Below the pieces are notes generated by a model. It made no database searches, was not told the origin of the DNA, and saw only the letters and a program-made list of their open reading frames with translations. From Valencia hispanica (taxonomy: Eukaryota; Chordata; Actinopteri; Cyprinodontiformes; Valenciidae): a DNA stretch of 64,000 nt. The stretch spans positions 35,766,001 to 35,830,000 of the forward strand of contig OY747701.1 of the NCBI GenBank assembly GCA_963556495.2, written 5' to 3'. Below are positions 44,764 to 56,385 of this stretch, piece by piece. The stretch's first letter is position 1. The number at the start of each line of letters is the position of its first letter. Made by a program: the position numbers and the translations under genes.

Positions 44764-47700
44764 TCAGCGTTGTTGAGTATAAAATGATGAAAAGACGACA
44801 TTAGCAGCATAACCTGCAAACGAATATAAATGATGTGGGGCTCAGAAAGTCACAGCTCGGGTTTTAACAGATATTGATCAAGAAAAAACATGAAGCGGCT
44901 CGTGATAATCTCATGTTCTTTCTGTTAGTTACTCTGATCCTCACTTGAAACCAAATTTACTTTATTAAATAACCTTTTTACACATAATCATCTCTCACAC
45001 TGTAACATCGTCATTTTGGCCTATTATATTTGCCAAATAATAAACATTCCCAAAGTTTTAGTGTGGCTTATTAAAAGAAGACTGCAAATAGTCCTCTCAG
45101 TTCAGAACTTAGGAGACAGAAGAGAGAAATCAAAGCATAAGATTCTGTTTGCGATGTTTCTTTGCAAACTTTTGACGAAATCTTTGCCATTAGAGTCCTG
45201 TTCTCTGTGAGTGTAACATTAATCCCAACAAGAGTTGATTATTTGTGTAAGAAGCACTTTCTGGTGTGTTATTTTTAATCCAAGGTTAAAGTTGGTGTGG
45301 TGTGCCCTCTGTACTTTATCAAGTGTAAAAGAACAGACTGTACCAAATAGTTTGAGCAAAAGCACCGTGGTTTGAAGTAAAGCTAGAGGAGCAAAGGGAT
45401 AAAGATGAAGCAGTGCTTCAAACTGAAGTGGAGAGTTGGACATTAGTCTCTGGAAAATATGAAACAAACAGAAAAGTGAACAATTTCTTTAACAAATAAA
45501 TTCATATTTACTCCATTCATTTTGTTTTAAACCATTTTAGGAATGTTGTTTGTAACTCTATCTACCAACTCAAGTAGATAAGGTAGAATTTTAGTTGATA
45601 TATTTTCCAACAGAGTGAAATACATATTTAGAATGCAAAAAAAAAATAATGAGTACTGGCTAACAAGAGACTTGCATACCTGTGGAGTTATGCGTGAAAT
45701 GTAATACACCGTGACATTGTCATCAGGTACAAGTCACTACAGGGGTTCTGAAACATTTGAAATGGTGCAAGAAACTCAAAATGTCTTTCTCAGGGCATAT
45801 AATTGTTAAAACATATTCATCAATGTAATATGCATGTGCATGTTTTAAGGGCAGTGATGCATATAATAGGTTTTTCAATAGGCAAGGCTTTGGTTCTGAT
45901 TTTGCATGGTTTTGCTTTGAACTTTAAAACAAATGCATCTTTTCCTGATCTAACATGTTATTGCAATGATTTTCTTTGTTATTTTATTATGACTTTTAAA
46001 CATAACATCAATTCCAAATATCTTTCAAACCATCAAAGTTAGTAAAAACAATCTTCTGATCAAGCATAACTTTAATATAAAAGAAGGAATGATTACTTGT
46101 CATCAAAGATGTTGCCATGTCCAAAAAAATCAATAAGAAAAGAAAAAGAAAAATGTGAGTCATTGATTTACTGTCACGTACATTTTTATTGCATCTGTCA
46201 AGTTTTAAACCATTTTAACATCTCAATAATTCATCTCAAACACCTTCTAGGTTTTTTTCATATTTAATCTGTAAAATACTGATGTTTTCTTGTCTTAGTT
46301 GAGTTCTACATGCTGAAAGGAATCTCTGGGATGTTCTGTTCACAAAAGCAACTTGCATTTTTTACTGGTGTGCACAAAACACACAGAGGCACGCTGAGGC
46401 TGAGATGATTTATTGCCAAGCACGTCTAATGGATTGCTTTGGCACTTGAGAAATTATGAAAAGAAATTAATTAGCCTTTAGTGACCCTGCTGTCCATCTG
46501 CTGCTGTTCTCTCTCTCTGCAGGCCAAACGCTTGGCTGCTTTCTTTGCATGTAATTGTAGTTTAAAGGGACTGTACTTACCTGTGGCAGATTTATCTTCA
46601 CTAAATCAAGTGAAAACTCTGACGTGTCATTACTCCAACTCAACGACATTCTAAATACTTGCCCATCATTTCAAATAATGAAAATGAGATATTTGTTATT
46701 GACATTATTTATAGGTAAATTTATCACACTAAATCTTGGTCTCTCTGCTGTGCAAACTGTTATGTTATGTAAGGGTTGTGTCCTCATTCAAAAAGGCAAA
46801 AATTAATTTCACCAGATAATCAAAAGATTTCTGACCAGCAAAAAATTATTTTAATTTTATCCCCAATAAGTTCTGGAAATTAAAAAAATGAAGTAGTGAC
46901 GTTAGTATGCCCTTGTATATATAAAAAAATATTTATTAGTTGGTAATTTTATTTTTTATATATTAAATATTTGAAAATTGTACAAGTGTCCCAGTTAGCT
47001 TATTATTTTTATAGAGTTTGTATTCGAACGTCTGCATCATCTAATTAAAAGCCTTTGGTAAATACAAATTAAATCATCAAAGACTGAAATAAAAAAATTT
47101 AATTGGTGTAGTATGTTGTAGTTTCACATGTATTTACACCACCCACTTACTTATTCAAACCTTGAGTTTTTCCATTATTTCTGAAATTCGACACTTAAGT
47201 CCTATTAGACAGACATTTTGTCCAGCAGCCTTTTTCATTGTAATAATAGGAAAAAATGTAGGAGAGCTATAAAATTTTCCCCTGGCATAGTTTCAAACTA
47301 AATCTAACTTTTTTTGTTTAAATTAAGACTTTCTGAAATATTATGACTATTATAAATTTATAACGAACAGTACTGTTTTAGGTACAGCATATTCTTCTAT
47401 TTTTGTCAGTTAAATATACATTTTATTTTGTTTCATTTTCCTTTTCTCATCTTGGTGAATGCTATGGTTACAAATAGCATTTATAGGCTCACTTTTAAAT
47501 GTTTGTGCATTTTAATGCAATATAAACGATAGTATAATGAGAACCTGCTGCTTTTTAAGATCTCTAGTATAGAATTTAAATTTGAAGAAAATAAACAGTC
47601 TTAAAAATCAACTGTCTGAGCAGGCTTGAATCCTAAATAAAATATTCCTAACAATAGGGTACTTTCACTTGAACCCACTCTTTTACCTTGTAAATTTAAA

Positions 47701-48320
47701 AGGTGTAATGACCACATAATTCAAGCTTAAAACCAAAAACTAGAGATGCACTCTGTCGGCTTTGGTGGCTGATTTCCAATTTCTGGTTTTTGCTCAACTT
47801 TTACCTGTGAATGCTTTTTTTAGCTGATCCTATTTTTCCTTTAAACAATACCATAGGAAGGTATAAGAATAGCAGTGACAATATTTATTTTCCAACCATC
47901 CTGTCATGAGCAGTCACTTCTTTCAGGAACAGAGGCAATGTTGGATTGTAGCTAAAATAGCAGCGTTTAGTTTGTTTCAAACAAAGACAAAATAACTGAG
48001 TTTACGGTAAACTGTCTTTAGCATCTCATAACAGATTGACATAGATAGCATTACTATAACAGCAGTCTCTCTGTAACCCTATGAAATATAGACCCCCTAA
48101 CTCTGAGGTTTCCAATTTGCCGACAAGGTTTCCGAATCCAGCGATGACAGGCAGAGGTCAAAGGCTCAAAGGGATAAGGAAGAGCAACTTCACTATAGTT
48201 TGCTTAGCCTTCCTGTTAAGTACAGAAAGTCTTGCTCTGTCCTCCTCTCTTACAGCCTGAAGGAAAATGCAGTTTCCTTTCAATGGCTTTTTGAAACTAA
48301 GTGCTTTTCCTGACATTATA
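44764..48320. other. Long AT-rich intron stretch without recognised features
   Basis: About 3.5 kb. Short ORFs have no family motifs. A stretch near 47745-47850 begins like a common fish MITE (AGAGATGCACTC) but no matching end is seen. 46380-46640 looks less degenerate than its surroundings. Confidence 0.45.
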
Positions 48321-48329
48321 CATCATACA

Positions 48330-49390
48330 CCTCGTTGTACTTCTCATTCATTCATCATCTTGCGCTCCTCCGTCATGTGGGGTCCCATAGGGCTCAGTTC
48401 TAGGGCCACTGCTCTTTGCCCTGTGTTTATTGCCTCTAGTTTCCACTCTTAGAAAGTATGGGATAGCATTTTCTTATATGTCCACTATTGGCAGGTCTAT
48501 CTGACCCTAAAGCAAAAGAAGTGCTATTGGATTGCATGGATTTTAAAGAAAAAGAAACAGAGATGTAATGATAGCGTTTGAACCAAATGGCTCCTATGAG
48601 TCCACCATTGGGACAGATTGGAAACCCCTAACAGCATATTTCAAACCAGCTGTTACCAATTTACCAGTTTAGTTAGACCGTGATTTTAATATTGACAGGC
48701 AAATCGGAGCGATCGCAATGTCCTGCTTTCTTAATTTTAATCAGTTGGCAAAAATGAAAGCTTTTCTGTCCAGGAAAATCTCTGAAACAATGATCCATGC
48801 TTTCATACTGCAATGGACTTTATGTTGGAGTGAGTCAGTCCTCCTTGTCTGCAGCTCCTCTTTTAACTGGTACTCATAAAACTTAACACATCACCCCTGT
48901 TCTGGCGTAACTTCACTGGCTGCCTGTGCATTTTTTATTTTGATATTTTTGTTGTTTGTTTATTTTGAAGTGTTTGAATGATCTTGCACCACCCCACATC
49001 TTTAAACCTTTTAATTCCTACATAACTTTTAGGTCCTTCAGGTCGGCTGAGCAGCACCTCCTGGAGGTGCCAATGTCTAGGAGGAAGCTCAGAGAGGGAA
49101 GGACCTTCGCTATTGCAGCTCCTCGGTTGTGGAATGAACTACCCCTCCAAATTAGAGAGCCTGCTTCACTGCCTACTTTTAAACTAATCTTGAAAACCAT
49201 TTTTATTCTTTTAACATTAGTGACAATTAGATAGACGTTTGTTGTAATTGGTTTCATTGTGTTTAATCTTTTATCATTCTTATATCTTATTTATATGTTT
49301 CTTGTTTCAGTGTATGTTTATAGTGTGCAGTTGTGTGCAGCATGTTTCAGCTGTGGTTGTTTTAAAGCAATTCATAAATAAAGTTGGTAT
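48330..49390 (+). pseudogene. L2/CR1-like LINE, 3' fragment
   Basis: Plus-strand blocks: CGVP, a stop, GSVLGPLLFALCLLPL (about 48378-48440, the V-P-Q-G box with one stop), YGIAFSYMSTIG (eroded YADD region, about 48458-48495), HITPVLA and LHWLPVH (about 48890-48930), then an open 92-codon end, FILKCLNDLAPPHIFKPF to RRKLREGRTFAIAAPRLWNE (48956-49234), the typical LINE C-terminus. The tail AAAGCAATTCATAAATAAAG at about 49363 resembles an L2-type 3' end. It is a dead, 5'-truncated copy, related to but not the same as the 26.4-33.9 kb LINE. Confidence 0.75.
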
Positions 49391-50693
49391 GGTACACACC
49401 TCATTTACTCTGAAAATAGCTAACTTTTTTAATGCTTACAACACAGATTTTTGTGGTTTTACATATGGTGCGTTCACTGTTATTGTTTTTGGAGTTTTTA
49501 ATCTCCAGTCAGCTGTCAGTGCTGGTCATGCTGAAAAGGTTCCATTTTTGGTCAAAGAAAGATTTTCTGCATCTCTTGCATTACTTGCATCTCTTGCATT
49601 ACTTGCATCTCTACTTAAAACACATTTAGTAGGCACGTGAAATTGGCTTCCAAGCTAGATGCATTTTCAAAAGTGCCTGTTACAAAAGGACAAGCAACAA
49701 AAATGTGCCTTTTAATGCAACGATGCTTTATGCATTCATTCATTTAATCAATCAGAGCATCAGGTCACCAGCCTGCACAATCCCTCATGAAACGACCACT
49801 GAATCTAAGGAGCTAATTTGTGCAATTTCTTCTGGACCTTTTTAGAAGATGCTTAACTTAATTCTGTTTATATAATTTGTGATTCTGCCAACAAACGAGA
49901 ATGAGTAGAACTGAGATTGTTACAAGTAGAACATCACAAGAGACAAAATTATTATTGTAACTAATATTTGAAAAATTTCTTTCCCAAAAGATGATTTACC
50001 TGATGACTGTTTGTCCAGCAAACCCTTGATCCCAAGATAAAGAACCACAAAACTGAAAAAGTGAACAGAAAATGAGCAGCAGTTCAGTTCCCCTTCAGTG
50101 AGGATTTTGTTAAATGACTGTTATTTTCTGTTTCTCTTCGAGATAAATTCTCTCAGAATGAAAGGTCAGCTTAGTTGAGAAGCTAAGGATTTGCAGCTAG
50201 TTTCTGTACTCTGTCCCTCTGTCACATGGATCTTTTACAGGAACAAGATATAAAGGTCAGAAATGCCTTCCTAATGTTGAATCCTCAAATGGAAGACAAA
50301 GATGTTTCAAGTGACTTGACAGAGAGAGCTATAAACAACGCAGGGACCTTTTCTGTATGAAATGAGGCGACAGACAGGCCGCCTTTAAATTGGACTGAAA
50401 TTGCGCATTACATTTGTGGCAAGTGTGTTGCTGAGAAATGAGCTCTTGTTATAAATTATTTGGAGGTTTTCTGTCCCCTGAGCTCAGAAAACGAGCTGGC
50501 ATGAGACAGAGAACAGACAGTGTGAGCAGAGCTTGAGAAAATGTGATTACAGTCTGATCCGGAATGAGTCTAGAGTTCAGATTCACTCAATTATACAAAG
50601 AGGTTGCAAGGTGTTTTTCATGCTGTTTTCTGTGATTCCATTTGAACACATTTGTGACTTTGATAGTGCTCACTTTAGTGTCCTCCATTTATA
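49391..50693. other. Intron sequence, nothing recognised
   Basis: No gene. A short imperfect tandem (CTTGCATTACTTGCATCT) lies at 49573-49612. 50190-50500 has no repeat signature. Confidence 0.5.
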
Positions 50694-51254
50694 AATCGTA
50701 ATTTTCTGACTATTCAGCGCACCTGAATGTAAATCGCACCGGCTACATTTTAAAAATATAAACATTTTGTACATATATAGGGCACACCTGAATATAAGCC
50801 ACACATTCTCATTCTTGTATCCTCCTGAGACCCAGCAATTCATTTTTGTGCACTGTAGTGCACATTTGTTTTTTGATCATATCTCTCACACTACACATGC
50901 CACAGTGCTATGTCCTGATAGTTCTCAGAAAAGAAAGCTGCACCTTTAAGATGATGTCACATGTTTGGGGGTGTGGCCTTCCCAACCCATTTTTCCCTCT
51001 CTTTTGACAATGGCTGGCATCTCATCTAGCACATTTTACACAAGGAAGAAAGGTGAGACTGTTTTTATATTTAAAATGTTTTTTAAATTGTATATTTTGA
51101 TGGATTTGACTAAATTAACATCTAATAAGTATTTTTGAAAGAGTTTTTTGAAGGAAGGTCATTTAGTTTCATAGGGTAAATAAGCAATTTATTAATGTGT
51201 ACTGTAGTGCACCTCAGGACTTTATACATGTTTTTATTTCATTTTCTAGTGTCA

Positions 51255-52001
51255 TTCTAGCGCAGTGTTTCTCACTAGTGGGGCGCAGAGGTATTGCAGG
51301 TGGGGCGTGACATCAACAGGATTTAAATAGTTTTTTTCCCCCCTAGATTCTGTCGTTGTAAATGTTTCACTGCACTGTAAATTAAATCAACCAGCTCCCC
51401 CCCTCACAAAATTAAACATACTCAAATAAATTAGCAATTGTGATCATCATTGTAAACAGAACCGGGACCTGGAACATCGGGCTGGGAGTTTGACGTTGGA
51501 ATATATCGCAGCAGAACAAAACAAGCTGAAATAACCGCATAATTAGAGATTCCATCTACAAAATATACAAACATCTAAAAAGATCAGGGAATGTTTCAGA
51601 GTCACAGAAGTCACACGGTCAACCACGGAGGAAGTACAGGGATGAGTATCTTGCTCTTTATTTTTTTATTTTTTTTATTTTGTACTTTTGAAAGCTTTGC
51701 AAATTTGATAAAACTACAACTTTTATTTTCTCCAACTGTGAGCTGAAGTTCTACATGTAGCAACTACTGACAGCATATATTTCTGAGCCGGTTTTATACC
51801 AGTGCACAACCCCTTTTTCCAACTAATTTATACCCTTAAAAAACTTGTAGACTAACTCGGCTATTTAAATAAATAAAACACTTAAAAAATCAGGCGTGGT
51901 CACCATTCAGTTGGGGCGATAAAAGCATGGGGGGCTTGTGTATGCTCCTTTGTCCAAAGTGGGGAATGATAAAAAAAAGTTTGAGAAACACTGTTCTAGC
52001 G
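51255..52001. mobile_element. Non-autonomous hAT element inside piggyBac
   Basis: The body is 51263-51993 (731 bp). It begins CAGTGTTTCTCA and ends TTGAGAAACACTG, inverted with one base of slippage, and has an exact 8-bp duplication TTCTAGCG (51255-51262, 51994-52001). No coding capacity. It lies just upstream of the readable piggyBac frame, so it may have separated the N-terminal exon from the rest. Confidence 0.88.
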
Positions 52002-52002
52002 T

Positions 52003-53361
52003 ATGGTACATGACTCAGGGTCTAGTTTAAACACGACCCCAGATGAGATCAGCACCTTTTTAGGAATCATTGTACACATGGCATGTCTTAGGTATCCAAG
52101 AATTAAAATGTACTGGGCTGCCAAAACAAGAGTTCCAGTTATAGCTGATTCCATGACACGTAAACGTTTTTACAAGATCAGATCTTCACTAAAACTTGTT
52201 AATGATCTGAATGTGCCAGAAGACGAAAAGAAAATGGATCCCCTGTGGAAAGTTAGACCAATTCTGAAGAGAGTCCTGCAAGGTTGTCTCCACCTACCAA
52301 GGCCAAAAAAGGTATGTATTGATGAACAGATGGTTCCATTCACTGGCCGTTGTCCAGTTCGTCAGTTTGTGCTTGGGAAGCCAAATCCAACAGGGTTAAA
52401 GGTGTTTGTTCCTTCAAGTCCAAGTGGATTAGTACTTGATTTTGAAACCTACATGGGAAAGAACACCTTCACTCAAATTCAACAAATGGGAATCGGTGGA
52501 AACGCTGTCCTACGTTTGACTGAGACACTTCCCAGAAGATCTTTGGTCTGCTTTGACCGGTATTTTACCACTATCAGTCTTCTTGATGCTCTTAAAGTAA
52601 GGGGTCTGGGTGCTACAGGAACAATTCAAAAGAACAGGATTCCAAAGGAGTGCCACTTTACTGCTGACAACATCCTAAGTGTGAAACCAAGAGGGTAATC
52701 AGAAATGATTGTACGGAAACCTGATGAATTGGCGATCGTCAAGTGGATGGACAACAAGTCTGTTGTCTTGGCATCCACTGCCCATGGACTTGAACCCCAG
52801 GACACCTGTCAAAGATGGTCAAAGAAAGATAAAAGTCAAGTCCAAGTCCCAAGACCACCAGTGGTTGCCGAATATAGCATCAACATGGGAGGGGTTGACA
52901 TGTCTGATCGCATAATCAGCTTCTATAGAATGTCCAGTCAGACCAAGTAGTGGACGGTATGCACCATATTTCACTTCATTGATTTGGCTATCACTAACTT
53001 GTGGCTTCAGTACCGTCAAGACAGCCAGTTCTTGCAACGAGCTGCAAAAAACACCCTCCAGTACCTGGAGTTCAAGGTTCTCTTGGCAGAGGAGCTGATA
53101 ACCCAGGGACAAACATGTCAACATTCAAATGATTCAAGTGATGATGACTTCTCTCTGGAAATCAAAAAAAGGAAGCCCCATCCAGATGAGAGAATAAGAA
53201 AGAATGGTGCCATCCACTTGCCTGAAATGGTCAACAGTCCAAGCCCTTTTAGATGCAGAATGTCAGGGTGCAAGAGTAAAACTTATGTGAGATGTGTGAA
53301 GTGCAACATGTTACTTTGTGTCTCCAAAAAATCCCAGTCCTTCCTCAGGTATCACAAATGA
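52003..53361 (+). pseudogene. piggyBac transposase, two in-frame stops
   Basis: One frame covers 453 codons with only two lesions, TAA at 52696-52698 and TAG at 52948-52950, and no frameshift. The start at 52003 is only the first Met after the hAT insertion: the block [20 protein letters not shown] lies well inside the usual protein, so the N-terminal 100 or so residues are missing. Catalytic Asp residues are visible in [19 protein letters not shown] and NMGGVDMSD. The C-terminal cysteine-rich domain (CRMSGCKSKTYVRCVKCNML) ends with LRYHK. This is a DDD-type cut-and-paste transposase of the piggyBac/PGBD group. A possible upstream exon, MAGISSSTFYTRKK before a GTGAGA donor (51010-51052), does not join in phase and is unproven. 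Confidence 0.92.
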
Positions 53362-53995
53362 CTCGACATTTAGAAAATGAAAAACTCAGTTTAATCAATA
53401 TCTACAACAGTGCCTTACAGCTAGTGAAACATAAATTATTCCTAAATTGACCCATCACTACTTTTCAATGAATTTACTCATTTTAAATGTGTTCTATATG
53501 TTCTGACAAAGTGTTTACAAAGATTTCAAGGGAGTTTTGTACCTTTACAAAAAGCCATTGAATTTTGCTGTTTGTTATCAATTAAGTCCTGATGTGCATG
53601 GAAGTACACACGTTGTAAAATGAGTATTTAACAAGGTAAAGATGAATTTTTTTTCCTTTGTATCTCCAACAAATACCATTCCTTCCTCAGGTATTACAAA
53701 TGACTTGACGTTCAAAAAATGAAAACCTCAGAGTAATCAATTACTACAACAGTGGCGTACAGCTAGTGAAACTTCAATTACATCTAAATTGACCTTAATC
53801 TACTTTTCAATGAATTTACTTATTTTAAATGTGTTCTATGTTTAAAAAAAAACTCTTTGCAAAGATTTCTGGGGAGTTTTGTACCTTTACAGTTAGCCAT
53901 TGAACTTTGCTATGTTTGTTAACAATTAAGTCCTGATGTGCACTGGAGTACACATGTTGTAAAATGAATATTTAACAAGGTAAAGATGAAAAAAT
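53318..53995 (+). repeat. Tandem duplication of about 340 bp in the piggyBac 3' part
   Basis: The block from TCTCCAAAAAATCCCAGTCC through the stop codon and about 290 bp of 3' sequence (53318-53655) is repeated from 53660 to about 53995 with moderate divergence. Shared words include CCTTCCTCAGGTAT, CAGCTAGTGAAAC, TTTTCAATGAATTTACT and TTAAGTCCTGATGTGCA. The second copy therefore contains a duplicate of the last codons of the transposase. Confidence 0.85.
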
Positions 53996-54121
53996 CTTTC
54001 CAATGTGTTTTTTAACCCCCAACCACCTAATTTACATAAAAAAATGTTTAAAGCAAAGCATTTTTTTTCCTTGGTCTCAGGAGGGTATAAGATATTTACA
54101 CAGAAAGAGGGTATACAGAAG

Positions 54122-54300
54122 ATTTTTTTATTACCTCCATCAGGAGGAAATGTTTTCGTCCCCGTCTGTCTGTTTGTTTGTTTGTCTGTCTGTTAGGAAT
54201 ATAAATCTATGTTATGAACGGATTTCGACTAAATTTTCAGGAAATGCCCACCATGGGTCCAGGAACAACTTATTAAATCTTGGGGTTGATCCAACATGAA
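54122..54300 (+). repeat. Common fish interspersed repeat fragment
   Basis: TTACCTCCATCAGGAGGAAA, a TCTGTCTGTTTGTTTG stretch, and TGAACGGATTTCGACTAAAT followed by TTTTCAGGAAATG, in this order, recall a widespread vertebrate repeat family of unclear class (consensus CCGCCAAGGAGG...GACGGATTTTGA). Boundaries are approximate. Confidence 0.5.
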
Positions 54301-54704
54301 GCGCGTATTCACCCACCGACCAGGGGTGCTAACCTCCACTCCTCTCCCGTGTCAGAGAGCTCACAAGTGGCTCCCCTCATGCAGGAGCCCCGAATCTCCA
54401 CTCTCTGCTGGAAGAGCGCAGCCATGCATATCGTTAACAGACATTTTATTGGAAAAGCACCGAAAGTTAGAATTGGATAACAACATGGGGATGGGAGGGA
54501 TGGGGGGGATTGGGTGGCCCTGGCAGAGATCTGAGTGCTTTTCTAGGTTTTATTTAAGACGTGCTTTTTTCAAACTCTGCCTTAAAATCAGCAGTATAAA
54601 ATCAACACAACACAACAGTAAAAGGTCTGGCTAGAAAATAAAACACAGCAGCAACACATTAGTCACATGCCTGCTTAGAAAATAAAACAAACTTTAACCT
54701 ACCA

Positions 54705-54935
54705 GAAAATTAACTGGTTGCTATCTTCATCTTCAGTGTCTTTATGTCCTCTGAAAGCTTTTGCTTTTTTTTACACTGACTCAGTTCTTCCCACTGCCTC
54801 CTCCTACGTCTCACGATCGAGTCATTGATGTCAAAGGTACGTGCAGTAGCTCTATTTCCTTCTTTGACGGCCAGCTTAATTGCCTTTAACTTACAGTAAA
54901 AGCTGCATCATATGCATTTCTTTGTTTGTTTTTCA
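54705..54935 (-). pseudogene. Pogo/Tigger-type DNA-binding domain remnant
   Basis: The minus strand reads RNAYDAAFTVS, then after a frame slip KAIKLAVKEGNRATARTFDI and NDSIVRRRRRQWEELSQCKK. This is the N-terminal helix-turn-helix of pogo-like transposases (A-Y-D-x-x-F-K-L-x-A-V ... V-R-R-W-R). The downstream catalytic domain is not present in this element, so it was non-autonomous or deleted. Confidence 0.72.
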
Positions 54936-55019
54936 AGATGAGGGTGTGTGCATGAAAACTACTGGAAACATCTTCTTCAGTGCACATGTCTGTCTCACTT
55001 TTGCACTTCTTGCTAGAGT

Positions 55020-55038
55020 GCCCCCCCCCCCCCCCCCC
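55020..55038. repeat. Poly(C) tract
   Basis: An uninterrupted run of about 18 C inside the pogo-like element. A similar C14 run lies at 34028-34041. Confidence 0.9.
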
Positions 55039-55270
55039 GGAAGCTGTTAGCCAGTTATAAAATCTATAAATTAGCCGCATCGTTGTATAGGACACAGGGT
55101 CCAAAGCATGTGAAAAAAGTAGTGGCTTATAGTCTGAAAATTATGGTACAATTTATATACAGTGAGGGGAATCACCAAACCCCTAATACTGATAAACAGA
55201 TGACAAGGCTATTTGGGAGGAAAGATATTTAAGACGTTTTTCTAAAATCCCATTCTATTGATATTCTGTT

Positions 55271-55580
55271 GGGGCGGCTGTGGTACAGTTGTCGACCTGT
55301 GACCCAGAAATTGTGGGTTTGATTCGTGCTTCCTGCTTCTACATGCCGTTGTGTCCTTGGGCAAGACATTCCACCTACCATACCTACTGGTGTTGGCCAG
55401 AGGGACCAATGGCAGCCTCGCTTCTGTTAGTCTGGCCCAAGGCAGCTGTGCCTACAATCGTAGCTTTCTTCCACAAATGTGTGAATGTGAGAATGAATGA
55501 ATAATGGAGTTGTAAAGTGCTTTGTGGGTCTTGAAAAGTACTAAATAAATGCAAACCATTATCATTATTCTTATTATAAA
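55271..55580 (+). repeat. tRNA-derived SINE
   Basis: It begins GGGGCGGCTGTGGTACAGTT (A-box-like) and has GTGGGTTTGATTCGTG (B box) about 35 bp on, so a polymerase III promoter is recognisable. The middle part has GTGTCCTTGGGCAAGACATT, widely shared by fish SINEs. The 3' part AAAGTGCTTTGTGGGTCTTG with ACTAAATAAATGCAAACC and an ATT-rich tail resembles a LINE-derived end. It is not a functional tRNA gene: no cloverleaf closes. Confidence 0.8.
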
Positions 55581-56385
55581 ATAGATACGTCTAACTTGTT
55601 TTTCTATATACAAAAATAACAAATTGACTACATACCTCAGCAGTTAAGTTATGGTTCAGGATTTCGATATGTTCCAACCAAGAGAAAAAAAGCATAAGTT
55701 GCATGTAAGCACAAAGAAAGTTAAAATGCTTTGACAATATTTTTGATTTTTCTTTTCGATTTGATTTTTTCAATAAAGGATAAGCAGGTATAGCCAATGG
55801 ATCGAGAGATGAAATAACTATAAAATCACTTGAAAATGTTTTTTGCATTACTTTTTTAAGAATTTTTGAATAGTAAAAATATTATGCTGATCTTCCACAG
55901 TATCTTCCTTAATAAATCATCCAAAATCAACCAGTGTTTAAATGATACATACATACAACCGAACTCTGAGGGGATATGTATTTTATCTGTAGCCATGGAC
56001 GGTGCAATTCCTCCGCTAAAAACCAAACGGCTCTTTCATGTGTGAAATCCAGCCTAGGTGTTATTTTTAATTTATCTCAGGGAGCATCACTCCAAACAGT
56101 TCATGACAAACTGTTTATTTAATCCCTTCAATACTTCTAAATTGCTTTAAATTAAAACAAATATTTTAACTGTTGTTTTTCCTGTCTTAATATGAAAGAG
56201 CTTGACCTCATTCAGCTTGTTGAGAATTGTGCCACAATTGGGCCATTTCTTCACTAGTTACTTGAAAATGTTTAAGTACATTTTGATATCTTGACCTCTG
56301 TTTTCAATGCCTTGCTCAAGGTTCCTTTTACATGTCTGACCTGCTGCAGTTTTATTCCCCGACCCACAGTTTGAGGTCAGCTGGG
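55581..56385. other. Intron sequence, nothing recognised
   Basis: AT-rich, short ORFs only. Confidence 0.5.

Larger units (their letters stand above)
50817..54088 (+). mobile_element. piggyBac-like element, itself interrupted by a hAT MITE
   Basis: The body is 50821-54084, with 12-bp inverted ends CCTCCTGAGACC and GGTCTCAGGAGG. The flanking bases are GTAT on both sides rather than the canonical TTAA. An alternative alignment with one more end base gives TGTA and TATA, which could be mutated TTAA. It carries a piggyBac transposase gene with two nonsense codons. Four copies of a GTGCACTGTAGTGCAC-like palindrome lie near the ends, two at each side. The 3' part has a tandem duplication of about 340 bp. 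Confidence 0.8.
50694..55148 (-). mobile_element. Pogo-like element, host of a nested piggyBac
   Basis: The outer inverted ends are TCGTAATTTTCTGACTAT (50696-50713) and, in reverse complement from 55146, CCATAATTTTCAGACTAT. TA follows the right end (55147-55148); the left flank is AA, probably decayed. Just inside are GCGCACC- and AAGCCACAC-type words typical of this fish repeat. The minus strand near 54705-54935 carries a pogo/Tigger-type N-terminal helix-turn-helix, so I assign the element to pogo. It is interrupted at 50817-54088 by a piggyBac element. A further repeat is at 54122-54300. Confidence 0.65.

Noticed and set aside
51010..51052. First exon of the piggyBac gene (MAGISSSTFYTRKK)
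   Set aside because: Plausible start and donor, but phase does not fit the acceptors near 51250 or 51999; left unproven.
55271..55345. tRNA gene
   Set aside because: A and B boxes are present but no cloverleaf closes and a SINE body follows.
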